From Lysinibacillus sphaericus OT4b.31 (GTDB lineage: Bacteria > Bacillota > Bacilli > Bacillales_A > Planococcaceae), in assembly GCF_000392615.1 (NCBI RefSeq), contig NZ_KB933398.1:2318691-2382690 (forward strand): a stretch of 64,000 bases of DNA. Reading direction: 5' to 3'. Shown here in pieces: positions 36,440 through 43,873 of the stretch. Within the stretch, counting starts at the first letter, position 1. Every line of letters begins with the position of its first letter. The position numbers and the translations under genes are program-made. A model generated the notes under the pieces. That model was not told the origin of the DNA and made no database searches. It worked only from the letters and a program-made list of their open reading frames with translations.

Positions 36440-37150
36440 ATGCAAACCGATATTAACGTATTTTTAGCCTTTGGTGCTGGGTTTTTAAGCTTTATCTCAC
36501 CATGTACACTCCCTCTGTATCCTGCATTTTTATCATACATAACGGGCATGACATTAGATGAGCTAAAATCTGAGCGAGGCATGATGCAAAAGCGCGCTAT
36601 TTTGCATACACTATTCTTTTTACTTGGATTCTCGATCATTTTCATCATGATTGGTCTCGGCGCATCTTTAGCTAAAGAGTTTTTCCTTAACTATCAAACT
36701 TTATTGCGTCAAATTGGCGCGATTTTAATCGTCGTTTTTGGATTAATGATTGTAGGATTACTGCAAGTCGATTTCTTAATGAAGGATCGTAAATTCCAAT
36801 TTAAAAACCGACCATCTGGCTATTTAGGCTCGGTATTAATCGGGTTAGCCTTTGCGGCTGGTTGGACACCGTGTACAGGTCCCATTTTAATGTCGATTAT
36901 TTCATTAGCAGGAGCAAATCCAAGCTCAGGCTTTAGCTATATGTTTGCCTATTATTTAGGCTTTGCTATACCATTCTTTGTGTTGTCTTTCTTTATTTCA
37001 CGTATGACGTGGATTCGAACACACAGTCAAAAAATCGTAAAAGTTGGCGGTTTTATTATGATTGCCGTAGGGATTTTATTATTCTTTGACGGTTTAACGT
37101 ATATCACGCGCTTATTAGAGCCTATTTTTGGTGGATTTACAGGCTTCTAA
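36440..37150 (+). CDS. ccdA: cytochrome c biogenesis protein CcdA
   Basis: 236 residues, six helices. It carries the redox cysteines Cys22 (SFISPCTLPLYP) and Cys145 (GWTPCTGP). It passes reducing equivalents across the membrane to keep apocytochrome c and spore-coat thiols reduced. The ATG at 36440 fits the family; AAGGAG is 12 bases upstream, a rather long distance. Followed by ccdB and ccdC homologues as in Bacillus subtilis ccdA-yneI-yneJ. Confidence 0.95.
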   Translation: MQTDINVFLAFGAGFLSFISPCTLPLYPAFLSYITGMTLDELKSERGMMQKRAILHTLFFLLGFSIIFIMIGLGASLAKEFFLNYQTLLRQIGAILIVVFGLMIVGLLQVDFLMKDRKFQFKNRPSGYLGSVLIGLAFAAGWTPCTGPILMSIISLAGANPSSGFSYMFAYYLGFAIPFFVLSFFISRMTWIRTHSQKIVKVGGFIMIAVGILLFFDGLTYITRLLEPIFGGFTGF

Positions 37151-37202
37151 TCTGCTAAACTAAAGTGGCATACCGTACTTTAACGTGGAGGGAGATGAAC
37201 AC

Positions 37203-37571
37203 GTGCCTACAGTTTTAGTAGTGGATGATACGCTATTTATGCGTGTTGCAATAAGTAATATGTTTAGTGAATGGGGTTATGAGGTTGTCGGCAAGGCGGT
37301 TAATGGTAAAGAAGCTGTGGCGATGTATCGCGAGTTACAACCGGATCTTGTAACAATGGATGTAACGATGCCCGTTATGACAGGTATTGCGGCTGTAAAG
37401 AAAATCATTCCTGAATTTCCCAATGCGAAAATTGTTATGATTACGGCTTTAGGGCAACAAAAATTAATCGTGGAAGCGATTGAAAGTGGTGCGAAGGATT
37501 TTATAACGAAGCCTTTCGAGCCAGAAAAATTAAAAGCTGTTGCCGATCAATTAGTTGGTCAAAATTGTTAA
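37203..37571 (+). CDS. ccdB: single-domain response regulator (CcdB/YneI)
   Basis: 122-residue CheY-like receiver with no output domain. It has the acidic pair Asp8/Asp9, phospho-acceptor Asp53 (VTMDVTMP), Thr81 (MITALG) and Lys103 (ITKPF). The start is GTG at 37203, eight bases after GGAGGGAG. The frame extends upstream through an in-frame ATG but without a ribosome site. It lies between ccdA and ccdC as in Bacillus subtilis, where its role is unclear. No partner kinase is nearby. Confidence 0.93.
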   Translation: MPTVLVVDDTLFMRVAISNMFSEWGYEVVGKAVNGKEAVAMYRELQPDLVTMDVTMPVMTGIAAVKKIIPEFPNAKIVMITALGQQKLIVEAIESGAKDFITKPFEPEKLKAVADQLVGQNC

Positions 37572-37595
37572 TTTGACATTAGAGGAGGATTTTAC

Positions 37596-38093
37596 ATGTT
37601 AAGCAATATACCTTCTCAATATTATGTAATCGGTTCGACCATCATGGCCATTTTGATGGGTAGTTTTGTAATGGTCATACGTATGAGAGCTTCCAAAAAG
37701 CCAACAAATGAGAAGAAAATTATCATTCCACCTATCGCGATGTCTTCAGGTGCCTTCATGTTTTTATTTGAACAATTTAGAGTTCCACCTATGCAAGTTT
37801 TAGAGGCAGGTGCTGTCGGGATGGTGTTCTCGACGATTTTAATAGCTACTTCTAAGTTTGAAGTAAAAGGGCAGGATATTTATTTAAAACGTTCAAAAGC
37901 CTTTGTTTTTATTCTAATGGGCCTTTTAATTTTCCGTGTTGTTGCGAAAATAATTTTAAGTAACGCCATAGATGTCGGCGAATTAGCAGGCATGTTTTGG
38001 ATTTTGGCTTTCGCCATGCTAGTACCTTGGCGGATTGCCATGCTCCTTCAATTTATAAAAATAAAGAAAACCGTACCGCTAAAAGCTATGTAA
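37596..38093 (+). CDS. ccdC: CcdC family membrane protein (YneJ)
   Basis: 165 residues, four or five helices, beginning MLSNIPSQYYVIGSTIMAILMG; the conserved segment KKIIIPPIAMSSGAFMF is at about 40-56. Third gene of the ccdABC cluster; function in cytochrome c maturation is not established. GAGGAGG precedes the ATG. Its natural terminator downstream has been split by an IS3-family element. Confidence 0.9.
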   Translation: MLSNIPSQYYVIGSTIMAILMGSFVMVIRMRASKKPTNEKKIIIPPIAMSSGAFMFLFEQFRVPPMQVLEAGAVGMVFSTILIATSKFEVKGQDIYLKRSKAFVFILMGLLIFRVVAKIILSNAIDVGELAGMFWILAFAMLVPWRIAMLLQFIKIKKTVPLKAM

Positions 38094-38152
38094 TACAAAA
38101 AAACTGCACTAGAGTAGGCACTGAGTGTCATTTTTGAGACAGTAAGAACACC

Positions 38153-39001
38153 CTATTTTACAGCCAGTCGACGGTATTGAACCGGCGACTGGTTGTTTAA
38201 TTTCGTTTTAATCCGAATATTGTTATAATAGAAAATGTATTCTTCGACAATATTTATTACACACGCATTTGTTGTGCGATAAATATCATCGAGGTAGAAC
38301 GTTTCAGACTTTAGCGAGGAGTGAAACGTTTCAATTGGGGAATTATCAGCGGGCGTGCCTTTACGAGACATGCTCATGGTAATTCCTTTTTCTTTGACTG
38401 CCTTCTGATACACGTAAGATGTGTAAACAGAACCTTGATCGCTATGCAGAATACAGCCCCCTGGTAAATCTGGTAATTGATTCAGCGTATCTAAGACAAG
38501 GTCAGTGTCTTGTGTAAACCCAATTGTATACGCAATAATTTCGCCATTAAATAGGTCTAAGATACTTGAAAGGTACATTATGGATTGTCCAAAAGGCAAG
38601 TAAGTAATATCTGTTACGAGCTTTTCCAACGGTTTTGTTGCCGTAAAATCACGTGCTAATAAGTTAGGAACAATATGAGCTGGTTGTCCTGTACGTTTAC
38701 GTTTCTTTACCTTCACACGACATTGCCAGTCATATTTTCGCATCACACTTTGCACTGTTTTCTCACTAATGCCTTTAAGTAATTCTGTGATTTTTCGATA
38801 GCCGTATCTGAATTTGTGTAGCTTGCACAAGTCACCAATTTCTTGGTCTCGAAGATCCTTTTGAGTTAATTTGTTTCTATTGGCCTTCCAGCGATAATAC
38901 GATGAACGGGCTACACCTAAATGACGGCAAATTTCACCAATCGGCATAATTTCTTTTAGCTCCTCTACTAGCGCAACTACAACTTTTGGGACCACTTCCA
39001 C
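38153..39001 (-). CDS. IS3 family transposase OrfB
   Basis: About 282 residues. An N-terminal HTH_21-like segment (GVARSSYYRWKANR) is followed by the rve integrase core with the DDE residues visible: VTDITYLP, ILHSDQGS and NSPIETFHSSLKSE. It is probably made mainly as an OrfAB fusion by -1 frameshifting on A-AAA-AAG in the orfA 3' end, since the region before it lacks a ribosome site. Reading frame intact, so the element may be active. Confidence 0.92.
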   Translation of the reverse strand: MEVVPKVVVALVEELKEIMPIGEICRHLGVARSSYYRWKANRNKLTQKDLRDQEIGDLCKLHKFRYGYRKITELLKGISEKTVQSVMRKYDWQCRVKVKKRKRTGQPAHIVPNLLARDFTATKPLEKLVTDITYLPFGQSIMYLSSILDLFNGEIIAYTIGFTQDTDLVLDTLNQLPDLPGGCILHSDQGSVYTSYVYQKAVKEKGITMSMSRKGTPADNSPIETFHSSLKSETFYLDDIYRTTNACVINIVEEYIFYYNNIRIKTKLNNQSPVQYRRLAVK

Positions 39002-39297
39002 TCCAACTCTGCGTACTTTTTTAAAACTTCAATTTGTTGCTTTAAATAACGATTCTCTGCTTGTAACTTAGCGGTTTCACTTTCATATTCAGGTCCTTTG
39101 CCAAAGGTATATTGTTTTCCTACAGGTTGTTCAAGACGATGTAATTCACCATTCCTGTACCATTTCATCCATGTTTTTAACTGAGAATGGTTACGAATAT
39201 TTAGCTCCTCTAGTACTTGTTTTACAGGAATCCCTGCTAATCTCATTTCAATTGCTTTCATTTTCACTTCTACTGGATAACTAACTCTTGTCCTCAT
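38977..39297 (-). CDS. IS3 family transposase OrfA
   Basis: 106 residues. A helix-turn-helix of the IS3 OrfA type (SYPVEVKMKAIEMRLAGIP, then NHSQLKTWMKWY) is followed by a leucine-zipper-like helix (LQAENRYLKQQIEVLKK). GGAGGTG seven bases before the ATG at 39297 fixes the start; the frame is open further upstream. The slippery string A-AAA-AAG lies at about 39016-39022 in the correct phase for -1 frameshifting into orfB. Confidence 0.92.
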   Translation of the reverse strand: MRTRVSYPVEVKMKAIEMRLAGIPVKQVLEELNIRNHSQLKTWMKWYRNGELHRLEQPVGKQYTFGKGPEYESETAKLQAENRYLKQQIEVLKKYAELEWKWSQKL

Positions 39298-39428
39298 AGA
39301 AAAACACCTCCACGTTGATTTGATAAGGTACAATACCCGTTTTTCAACGAAAGGTGTTTTTATTTGTCTCAATTTTTTAGGTCAGTGCGGTATGCGCTAG
39401 CGCAGTTTTTTTATGTAGACTGGGTGAA

Positions 39429-39590
39429 GTGACGGATAAAGTGGCCAAAGTGACGGATAGACTCGTTGAAGTGACGGATAGAGTGGCCGGAGTGACGGAT
39501 AGACTCGTCGAAGTGACGGATAAAGTGGCCTAACTGACGGATAAACAAGCCTGACTGACCGATAGACTCGCAGAACTGACGGTTCATCTC
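39429..39590. repeat. 21-bp phased repeat array B2, 8 units (TGACGGATARA family)
   Basis: Eight units begin at 39429, 39450, 39471, 39492, 39513, 39534, 39555 and 39576, with no slip. Core TGACGGATARA. The variable parts alternate GTGGCC-type and CTCGT-type, a 42-bp sub-period. It lies between the IS3-split terminator and the next small gene. Confidence 0.88.
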
Positions 39591-39607
39591 ACTTTTTAAC
39601 AAGTAAT

Positions 39608-39628
39608 CGTGCTATACTAGTAAGCACG
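39608..39628 (+). promoter_or_regulatory. extended -10 promoter inside a palindrome
   Basis: CGTGCT-N9-AGCACG (39608-39628) spans TGC-TATACT, an extended -10 element at 39610-39618. This is a likely operator and promoter of the 63-codon gene that follows. Confidence 0.55.
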
Positions 39629-39652
39629 TTAAAGAATGAGGAGCTCGACAAG

Positions 39653-39844
39653 ATGAAATATTTTAAACCACAGATGCAGCAGTTAGTGAGAGAAAATCGT
39701 GAACTGCATGATCAATTAAAAAAGCTTATGGCTGAAATGGACCTGCAAAAAAATTATGCATTAAAAGCGCTGTATCATGCTGAGGTAGCTGACGGTGGTC
39801 GTTATCAGCAAGATTATCAGGCACTTGATCATTTATTTAAGTAA
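39653..39844 (+). CDS. small coiled-coil protein
   Basis: 63 residues, mostly one amphipathic helix (residues about 5-45, ENRELHDQLKKLMAEMDLQK). AGGAG nine bases before the ATG and a terminator directly after it support a real gene. No signal or membrane segment. I do not recognise the family; a repressor site may overlap its promoter. Confidence 0.75.
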   Translation: MKYFKPQMQQLVRENRELHDQLKKLMAEMDLQKNYALKALYHAEVADGGRYQQDYQALDHLFK

Positions 39845-39845
39845 T

Positions 39846-39883
39846 ACTGAAAAAACCGCACTTGCAAAAAAGTGCGGTTTTTC
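39846..39883. terminator. intrinsic terminator, shared by convergent genes
   Basis: AAAAAACCGCACTT pairs with AAGTGCGGTTTTT around a short loop. Confidence 0.93.
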
Positions 39884-39886
39884 CTA

Positions 39887-40318
39887 TTAATCAAATAAGT
39901 GCTCGTACGGTGTCACATCAATTTGCAACTGATCTAATTTTTTACGTAAAAATTTATGATCACGCTTAGGGGTAGCTTGAATATAGCCACGAATAATTAA
40001 GTCATTGTCTATAGCTTTCGCTTTTTCCTCTAAAGCAAGTTCCCCGATTTTTCCTGCAATTTTTTCTTTCGCTACTTGTCTAAATAACTCGGGTACAGGG
40101 CTTACAAGTTCATACAAGAGCTCTTTCTCTGGTTGTCCCCATAAATGAATCGTTTTATCTAAATAAAATTCTTGCCAATCTAAATCTGATTTGCCATCCT
40201 GCTTTGGCAAGGCCTTCAAAAACTTACGGAACATGAAAAATCCACCAATGCCCATTAGAGATATAAGGACGACAACCCAAAACAAGATAAACCATAAAAA
40301 CCAACCTTCTAACTGCAA
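39887..40318 (-). CDS. DUF2621 family membrane protein (YneK-like)
   Basis: 143 residues. An N-terminal membrane helix (about 5-30) is followed by a soluble domain with DWQEFYLDKTIHLWG and the C-terminal IDVTPYEHLFD. In Bacillus subtilis yneK lies beside ccdABC (yneIJ), and here it is just beyond ccdC and the IS3 element, supporting the assignment. TTG at 40318 is preferred to GTG at 40327, because the latter overlaps its own GAGGTG site. Confidence 0.85.
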   Translation of the reverse strand: MQLEGWFLWFILFWVVVLISLMGIGGFFMFRKFLKALPKQDGKSDLDWQEFYLDKTIHLWGQPEKELLYELVSPVPELFRQVAKEKIAGKIGELALEEKAKAIDNDLIIRGYIQATPKRDHKFLRKKLDQLQIDVTPYEHLFD

Positions 40319-40438
40319 ACCGTTCACCTCTTTACCTTCTCTGACTCTATTATAAAAGCTTGGCCAAAAAAATTCATCCTTATTGTCCCTCTTTTTACAA
40401 TTTGCCTGTATATATTTTGTAGAAAGGGGGTGGGGTAT

Positions 40439-40654
40439 ATGGCAAACGCAATTTTTATAGGTGCTACACTGCGCTTAAAGTATATTGTAGGTCACGATGA
40501 GCACAACGAGCCGAAGTTTTCTACAAAAACGTACCAAAATCTTAACGGTTCTCATTCGAATGCAGACTTACTGAAGGTAGCAAAGGCGATTGCAAGTCTT
40601 TCATCACAGCCATTAGACAGTGTAGTAAAACAAGAAACAACAGATTTATCGTAA
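40439..40654 (+). CDS. DUF1659 family protein
   Basis: 71-residue small protein beginning MANAIFIGATLRLKYIVG. DUF1659 and DUF2922 proteins occur as a pair in bacilli; neither has a known function. AAGGGGG lies eight bases before the ATG at 40439. It is the first gene of a three-gene set with DUF2922 and YvrJ. Confidence 0.85.
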   Translation: MANAIFIGATLRLKYIVGHDEHNEPKFSTKTYQNLNGSHSNADLLKVAKAIASLSSQPLDSVVKQETTDLS

Positions 40655-40683
40655 CAGCACAAACGGAAAACAAGGAGGTGAAC

Positions 40684-40911
40684 ATGATGACACAAATATT
40701 AGAGTTGCAATTTGAAACAACAATGGGGAAAACAGCCATAGTAACGATTGATGCCCCGAAGCCGGCTATTACAGCATCGGATATACAACAGGTGATGCAA
40801 ACGATTATTACAGGTAACGTCTTTGAAGTAAAAACAGGTGCTTTTGTTGCTATAAAGGGGGCCCGCATCATTAATCGTCAAGTTTCAACATTCGAGTTTG
40901 GTACTGTGTAA
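40684..40911 (+). CDS. DUF2922 family protein
   Basis: 75 residues, MMTQILELQFETTMGKTAIV at the start and FVAIKGARIINRQVSTFEF near the end, the usual DUF2922 pattern. AAGGAGGTG precedes the ATG. Partner of the DUF1659 gene 30 bp upstream. A weak hairpin with a long T run follows at about 40916-40957. Confidence 0.85.
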   Translation: MMTQILELQFETTMGKTAIVTIDAPKPAITASDIQQVMQTIITGNVFEVKTGAFVAIKGARIINRQVSTFEFGTV

Positions 40912-41079
40912 TGCAAAAAATGGTCTTTGCGCAATTAGTGGCGAGGGCCTTTTTTTAAATGTCTAGGTATGTCGCTTACTTTGGTGAAAGGGATGGCCCG
41001 TACTATTAAGTCGCGTGATTAAAGCTACGATGCTATAGGACGAGTTTTCCTGTCTTTTCATAGTTAGGAGGAAATTTAG

Positions 41080-41202
41080 ATGGATCAATGGTTGAATATG
41101 ATATCCGATATTGGTTTTCCGATTCTTGTGTCGTTTTATTTGTTACATCGCGTAGAAGTAAAACTAGATGCAATTCATGATGTCCTTGTATCTTTAAAAT
41201 GA
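41080..41202 (+). CDS. YvrJ family small membrane protein
   Basis: 40 residues: MDQWLNMISDIGFPILVSFY and then LLHRVEVKLDAIHDVLVSLK. One membrane helix at about 8-25, the YvrJ pattern. TAGGAGG lies eight bases before the ATG at 41080. It completes the DUF1659-DUF2922-YvrJ set common in bacilli. Function unknown; the Bacillus subtilis namesake is near the sigO regulatory genes. Confidence 0.85.
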   Translation: MDQWLNMISDIGFPILVSFYLLHRVEVKLDAIHDVLVSLK

Positions 41203-41310
41203 AAGTGAAATTGATTTCACAAAGATGTACGAAAGCTGTCACGTCGAGTGGTTGTCAACGCTTACACCATTCGATAAGATGAAGGTAATGTGAGTAGGGA
41301 GTGTGTTAAT

Positions 41311-41916
41311 ATGAAAAACAAAGTAACAGGGCTTGTACTACTACTTGTCTTAACAACAGTGCTTAGTGCATGTGGCAATGTGAAGTTTAAGGCCGATTAT
41401 AGTATGGAAATACAGGATTTTGATCATGTCAATCAGCGTGGAGAAAAGGTCTCTTTAGAAAGCTTGAAAGGGAAACCATGGTTAGGTATGTATGTTTTCA
41501 CAAATTGCACTTCAATTTGCCCGCCAATGTCGTTTAATATGACACAGGTACAAGAAAAGCTGAAAGAAAAAGGTGTAGAAGATTATAATATAGTTGCTTT
41601 TTCAATTGACCCAGAAGTGGATAAGCCCGAAGTATTAGCAGATTATTTAGCACATTATAATGTGCCTGATGAGTCGAAATGGAATCTTCTTACAGGTTAT
41701 GCACAGTCATATATTGAGCAATTTGCCCAAAAATCAACGAAAATATGGGTGAAGGATGATCCGAACAGCGACCAAGTTATCCATGGATCTCAATTTTTCT
41801 TAGTGGATAAAGATGGCGTTCTCGTGAAAATGTATAACGGTTATTCTGAGGATGAAGATGTACCAATCGATACAATCGCTGGGGATATCGAAACATATAT
41901 TGAAGAAAACTTATAA
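41311..41916 (+). CDS. SCO1/SenC family lipoprotein (copper chaperone for cytochrome oxidase)
   Basis: 201 residues. A lipoprotein signal (residues 1-21, lipobox LSAC) is followed by a thioredoxin-like fold with the copper-binding CxxxC (NCTSIC) and the distal His (VIHGSQFFLV). It loads the CuA site of cytochrome c oxidase on the outer face of the membrane. GGGAG nine bases before the ATG at 41311 is preferred to a longer frame. It is a single gene with a strong terminator. Confidence 0.94.
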   Translation: MKNKVTGLVLLLVLTTVLSACGNVKFKADYSMEIQDFDHVNQRGEKVSLESLKGKPWLGMYVFTNCTSICPPMSFNMTQVQEKLKEKGVEDYNIVAFSIDPEVDKPEVLADYLAHYNVPDESKWNLLTGYAQSYIEQFAQKSTKIWVKDDPNSDQVIHGSQFFLVDKDGVLVKMYNGYSEDEDVPIDTIAGDIETYIEENL

Positions 41917-41919
41917 CAG

Positions 41920-41957
41920 AAAGCTAGTGCTATTGTAAAGTAGCACTAGCTTTTTTT
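41920..41957 (+). terminator. intrinsic terminator after SCO1 gene
   Basis: AAAGCTAGTGCTA pairs with TAGCACTAGCTTT and ends in T. Confidence 0.95.
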
Positions 41958-42182
41958 GTACGCGCTAAAGGAAATTTAGTGTTTCGTGGATAATCTGATG
42001 ACTTCCGCGTGGTATTCGTTGTCGAAAGTGACCTATAAAAATGAGTAACTGGAAAAGGTGTTCCGCTAAAAGGTTGAGTGGGAAATTTTTCTTAAATCGC
42101 ATTCTGCTTCATTCGTCCTTCGTTTATAATTGTAGAGGTAAGAGCAACGTTACAGTTTAAGGCGAAGGGGAGATGTTGTTGT

Positions 42183-42719
42183 ATGACTATGGGTGAAACA
42201 TATTTAAAAGTTGTACTCGAAAGATTTACACGTGTCAAAGTGGATGGCGATAAAACACTCGCACAATTAAACAATGAGCAATTGCATTGGGCTTTTAATG
42301 AAGATTCGAATAGCATTGCCGTCATTGTCAAACATGTTAGTGGGAATATGATTTCCAGATGGACGGATTTTTTAACAACGGATGGTGAGAAAACTACAAG
42401 GAATCGTGATGATGAATTTAATGATAGTTTGGACTCAAAAGAAGTGATATTAGCGACGTGGGAAAAAGGCTGGCAAGTGTTTCTGGATGCACTACAGGGG
42501 GTAACAGAAGCTGATTTATTAAGGTCAGTGACGATTAGAGGACAGCAACATACGGTCATAGATGCCATTGAAAGACAAATGGCACATTAGGCTTCACATG
42601 TTGGTCAAATTGTCTATATCGCTAAGCAAATTAAGGGCGACGAATGGAAAACGTTAAGTATTCCACGAGGACAATCTCAAGCTTTCACAGATGCGATGTT
42701 GAAAGAACATCAAAAATAG
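42183..42719 (+). pseudogene. DUF1572 (DinB-like) protein interrupted by an amber stop
   Basis: The frame from ATG 42183 encodes a typical DUF1572 protein (HWAFNEDSNSIAVIVKHVSGNMISRW), but TAG at 42588-42590 stops it after 135 residues. The same frame then continues for 43 codons with the family's C-terminal signature HVGQIVYIAKQI and WKTLSIPRGQS, ending at 42719. One base change (TAT or TAC to TAG) would explain it. Truncation removes a conserved metal-site His of the DinB-like fold, so the product is probably inactive. Confidence 0.85.
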
Positions 42720-42849
42720 CAAGGAGCCGCCTCACGGGAGTGTTGGCGGCTTTGTTCAAAAATAATAATCAAAACTTTATTATATTCAGAAAATAAAATT
42801 GACGACGGAAATTGAGCATGTTATGTTTATTACTAATTTAATATCTAAC

Positions 42850-43035
42850 ATTACAAGTTTGTGTGAAGAATATCCACATGATTAAAAGGAAAATGGGTGT
42901 AAATCCCATGCTGTCCCGCAGCTGTAAATGAGGAGTTTTGTTTCAAGTATTACTGAGTATGCTTTTATAATGTACTTGGGAAGGTGAAGCAAGATGACGA
43001 TTCATAAGCCAGTATGCCTGCTTGTAATAAGATTC
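42850..43035 (+). promoter_or_regulatory. cobalamin riboswitch
   Basis: Conserved cobalamin-aptamer parts are in order: AAAAGGAA, GGGTGTAAATCCCATGCTG, CCCGCAGCTGTAA, and the B12 box ATAAGCCAGTATGCCTGC (about 43004-43021). An intrinsic terminator follows at 43098. High adenosylcobalamin should switch off the downstream methyltransferase remnant and nik transporter. Confidence 0.95.
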
Positions 43036-43097
43036 ATTGGAGATCTACGAAAGATAGGGAGATGGATGGAGAGCCTTTTTATAGCGAGTTTTTCTGT

Positions 43098-43126
43098 CCT
43101 TATTCTACTGGAATAAGGTTTTTTTT
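43098..43126 (+). terminator. riboswitch expression-platform terminator
   Basis: Perfect stem CCTTATTC-TACTG-GAATAAGG and eight T. Confidence 0.93.
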
Positions 43127-43174
43127 ATGCCTTTTTCTATCTGGAGATAATGTATTCTTGAAGGTGGTGTAGAA

Positions 43175-43857
43175 ATGAAGGAAAACCAATTATATGATGT
43201 TTGGTGGAAGGAGCCAAATGGCGGCGAAGCAACAATGGAAGAAGAGCATGGGCTTTGACATTGGGAAAAAGTACTGGAGATGATACTTGAGAGCGACTTA
43301 ACGAACAAGTCGATATTAGATTTTGGCTGTAATCAAGGGGGAGTTTTAAGATATTTGTATCGGGAACGACCTTTTGCTCAAGTGATTTAGCGATCGATTC
43401 CATAGCTGTTGCCAATGCTCGTAAAGCCGATTTGCCCCTTAGCTATTTTGCTACAACGAGTATTGCACAATTCTCACAAAAATTTAATATTGCCACCAGC
43501 ATATCCGTTATTTATTTAATAAGCGATTTAGCAGCACATGCAAAAGAAATAAAAGCAGCCTTAAAGCCAGAGGGTGTCTATATTGCAACATTTTCAGACT
43601 ATCGGAACAATCCGAGTATGAAAAATATTGAGAAAATCATTCGTCAATTTGGCACGACTAAAATGAATTTACATATGTTAGATGACATCGCATCCGCATT
43701 TTTTGCCGAAGGGTTTGATGTGCAAGTAAGGCGTATGTTACCAAGCGGGTATATCCCACTCGATAAAAATGAGCGATGGTTTTTAACAACAGAGGATCGG
43801 CTACATTTCGAATATGAAGAAGCTTATATGTTTCGCATGGTAGCACCAAGAAAATAG
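43175..43857 (+). pseudogene. class I SAM-dependent methyltransferase, disrupted
   Basis: Starts with ATG 43175 behind AAGGTGG. In-frame TGA at 43256-43258 falls after MEEEHGL. Translation then continues through the SAM-binding motif ILDFGCNQGG until a frameshift near 43385-43395, after which DLAIDSIAVANARKADLP and the C-terminal half run in another frame to 43857. The two lesions look like true decay. It was the first gene behind the cobalamin riboswitch, before nikA, so its product may have worked in metal or corrinoid metabolism. Confidence 0.87.
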
Positions 43858-43873
43858 ATTGGGAGCAATGATG

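Larger units (their letters stand above)
38122..39384 (-). mobile_element. IS3-family (IS150-like) insertion sequence, apparently complete
   Basis: About 1263 bp with orfA and orfB in overlapping frames. The ends form an imperfect inverted repeat: TGAGTGTC...TTGAGACA on the left and TGACCTAA...TTGAGACA on the right, both followed by an AACACC element. No direct target duplication is evident; the flanks are instead the two halves of a terminator hairpin (38097-38112 and 39396-39412), so the element sits in its loop. Confidence 0.85.

Noticed and set aside
39411..39602. Minus-strand 63-codon ORF with SIRHxxx repeats
   Set aside because: Same cause, from array B2. No start signal.
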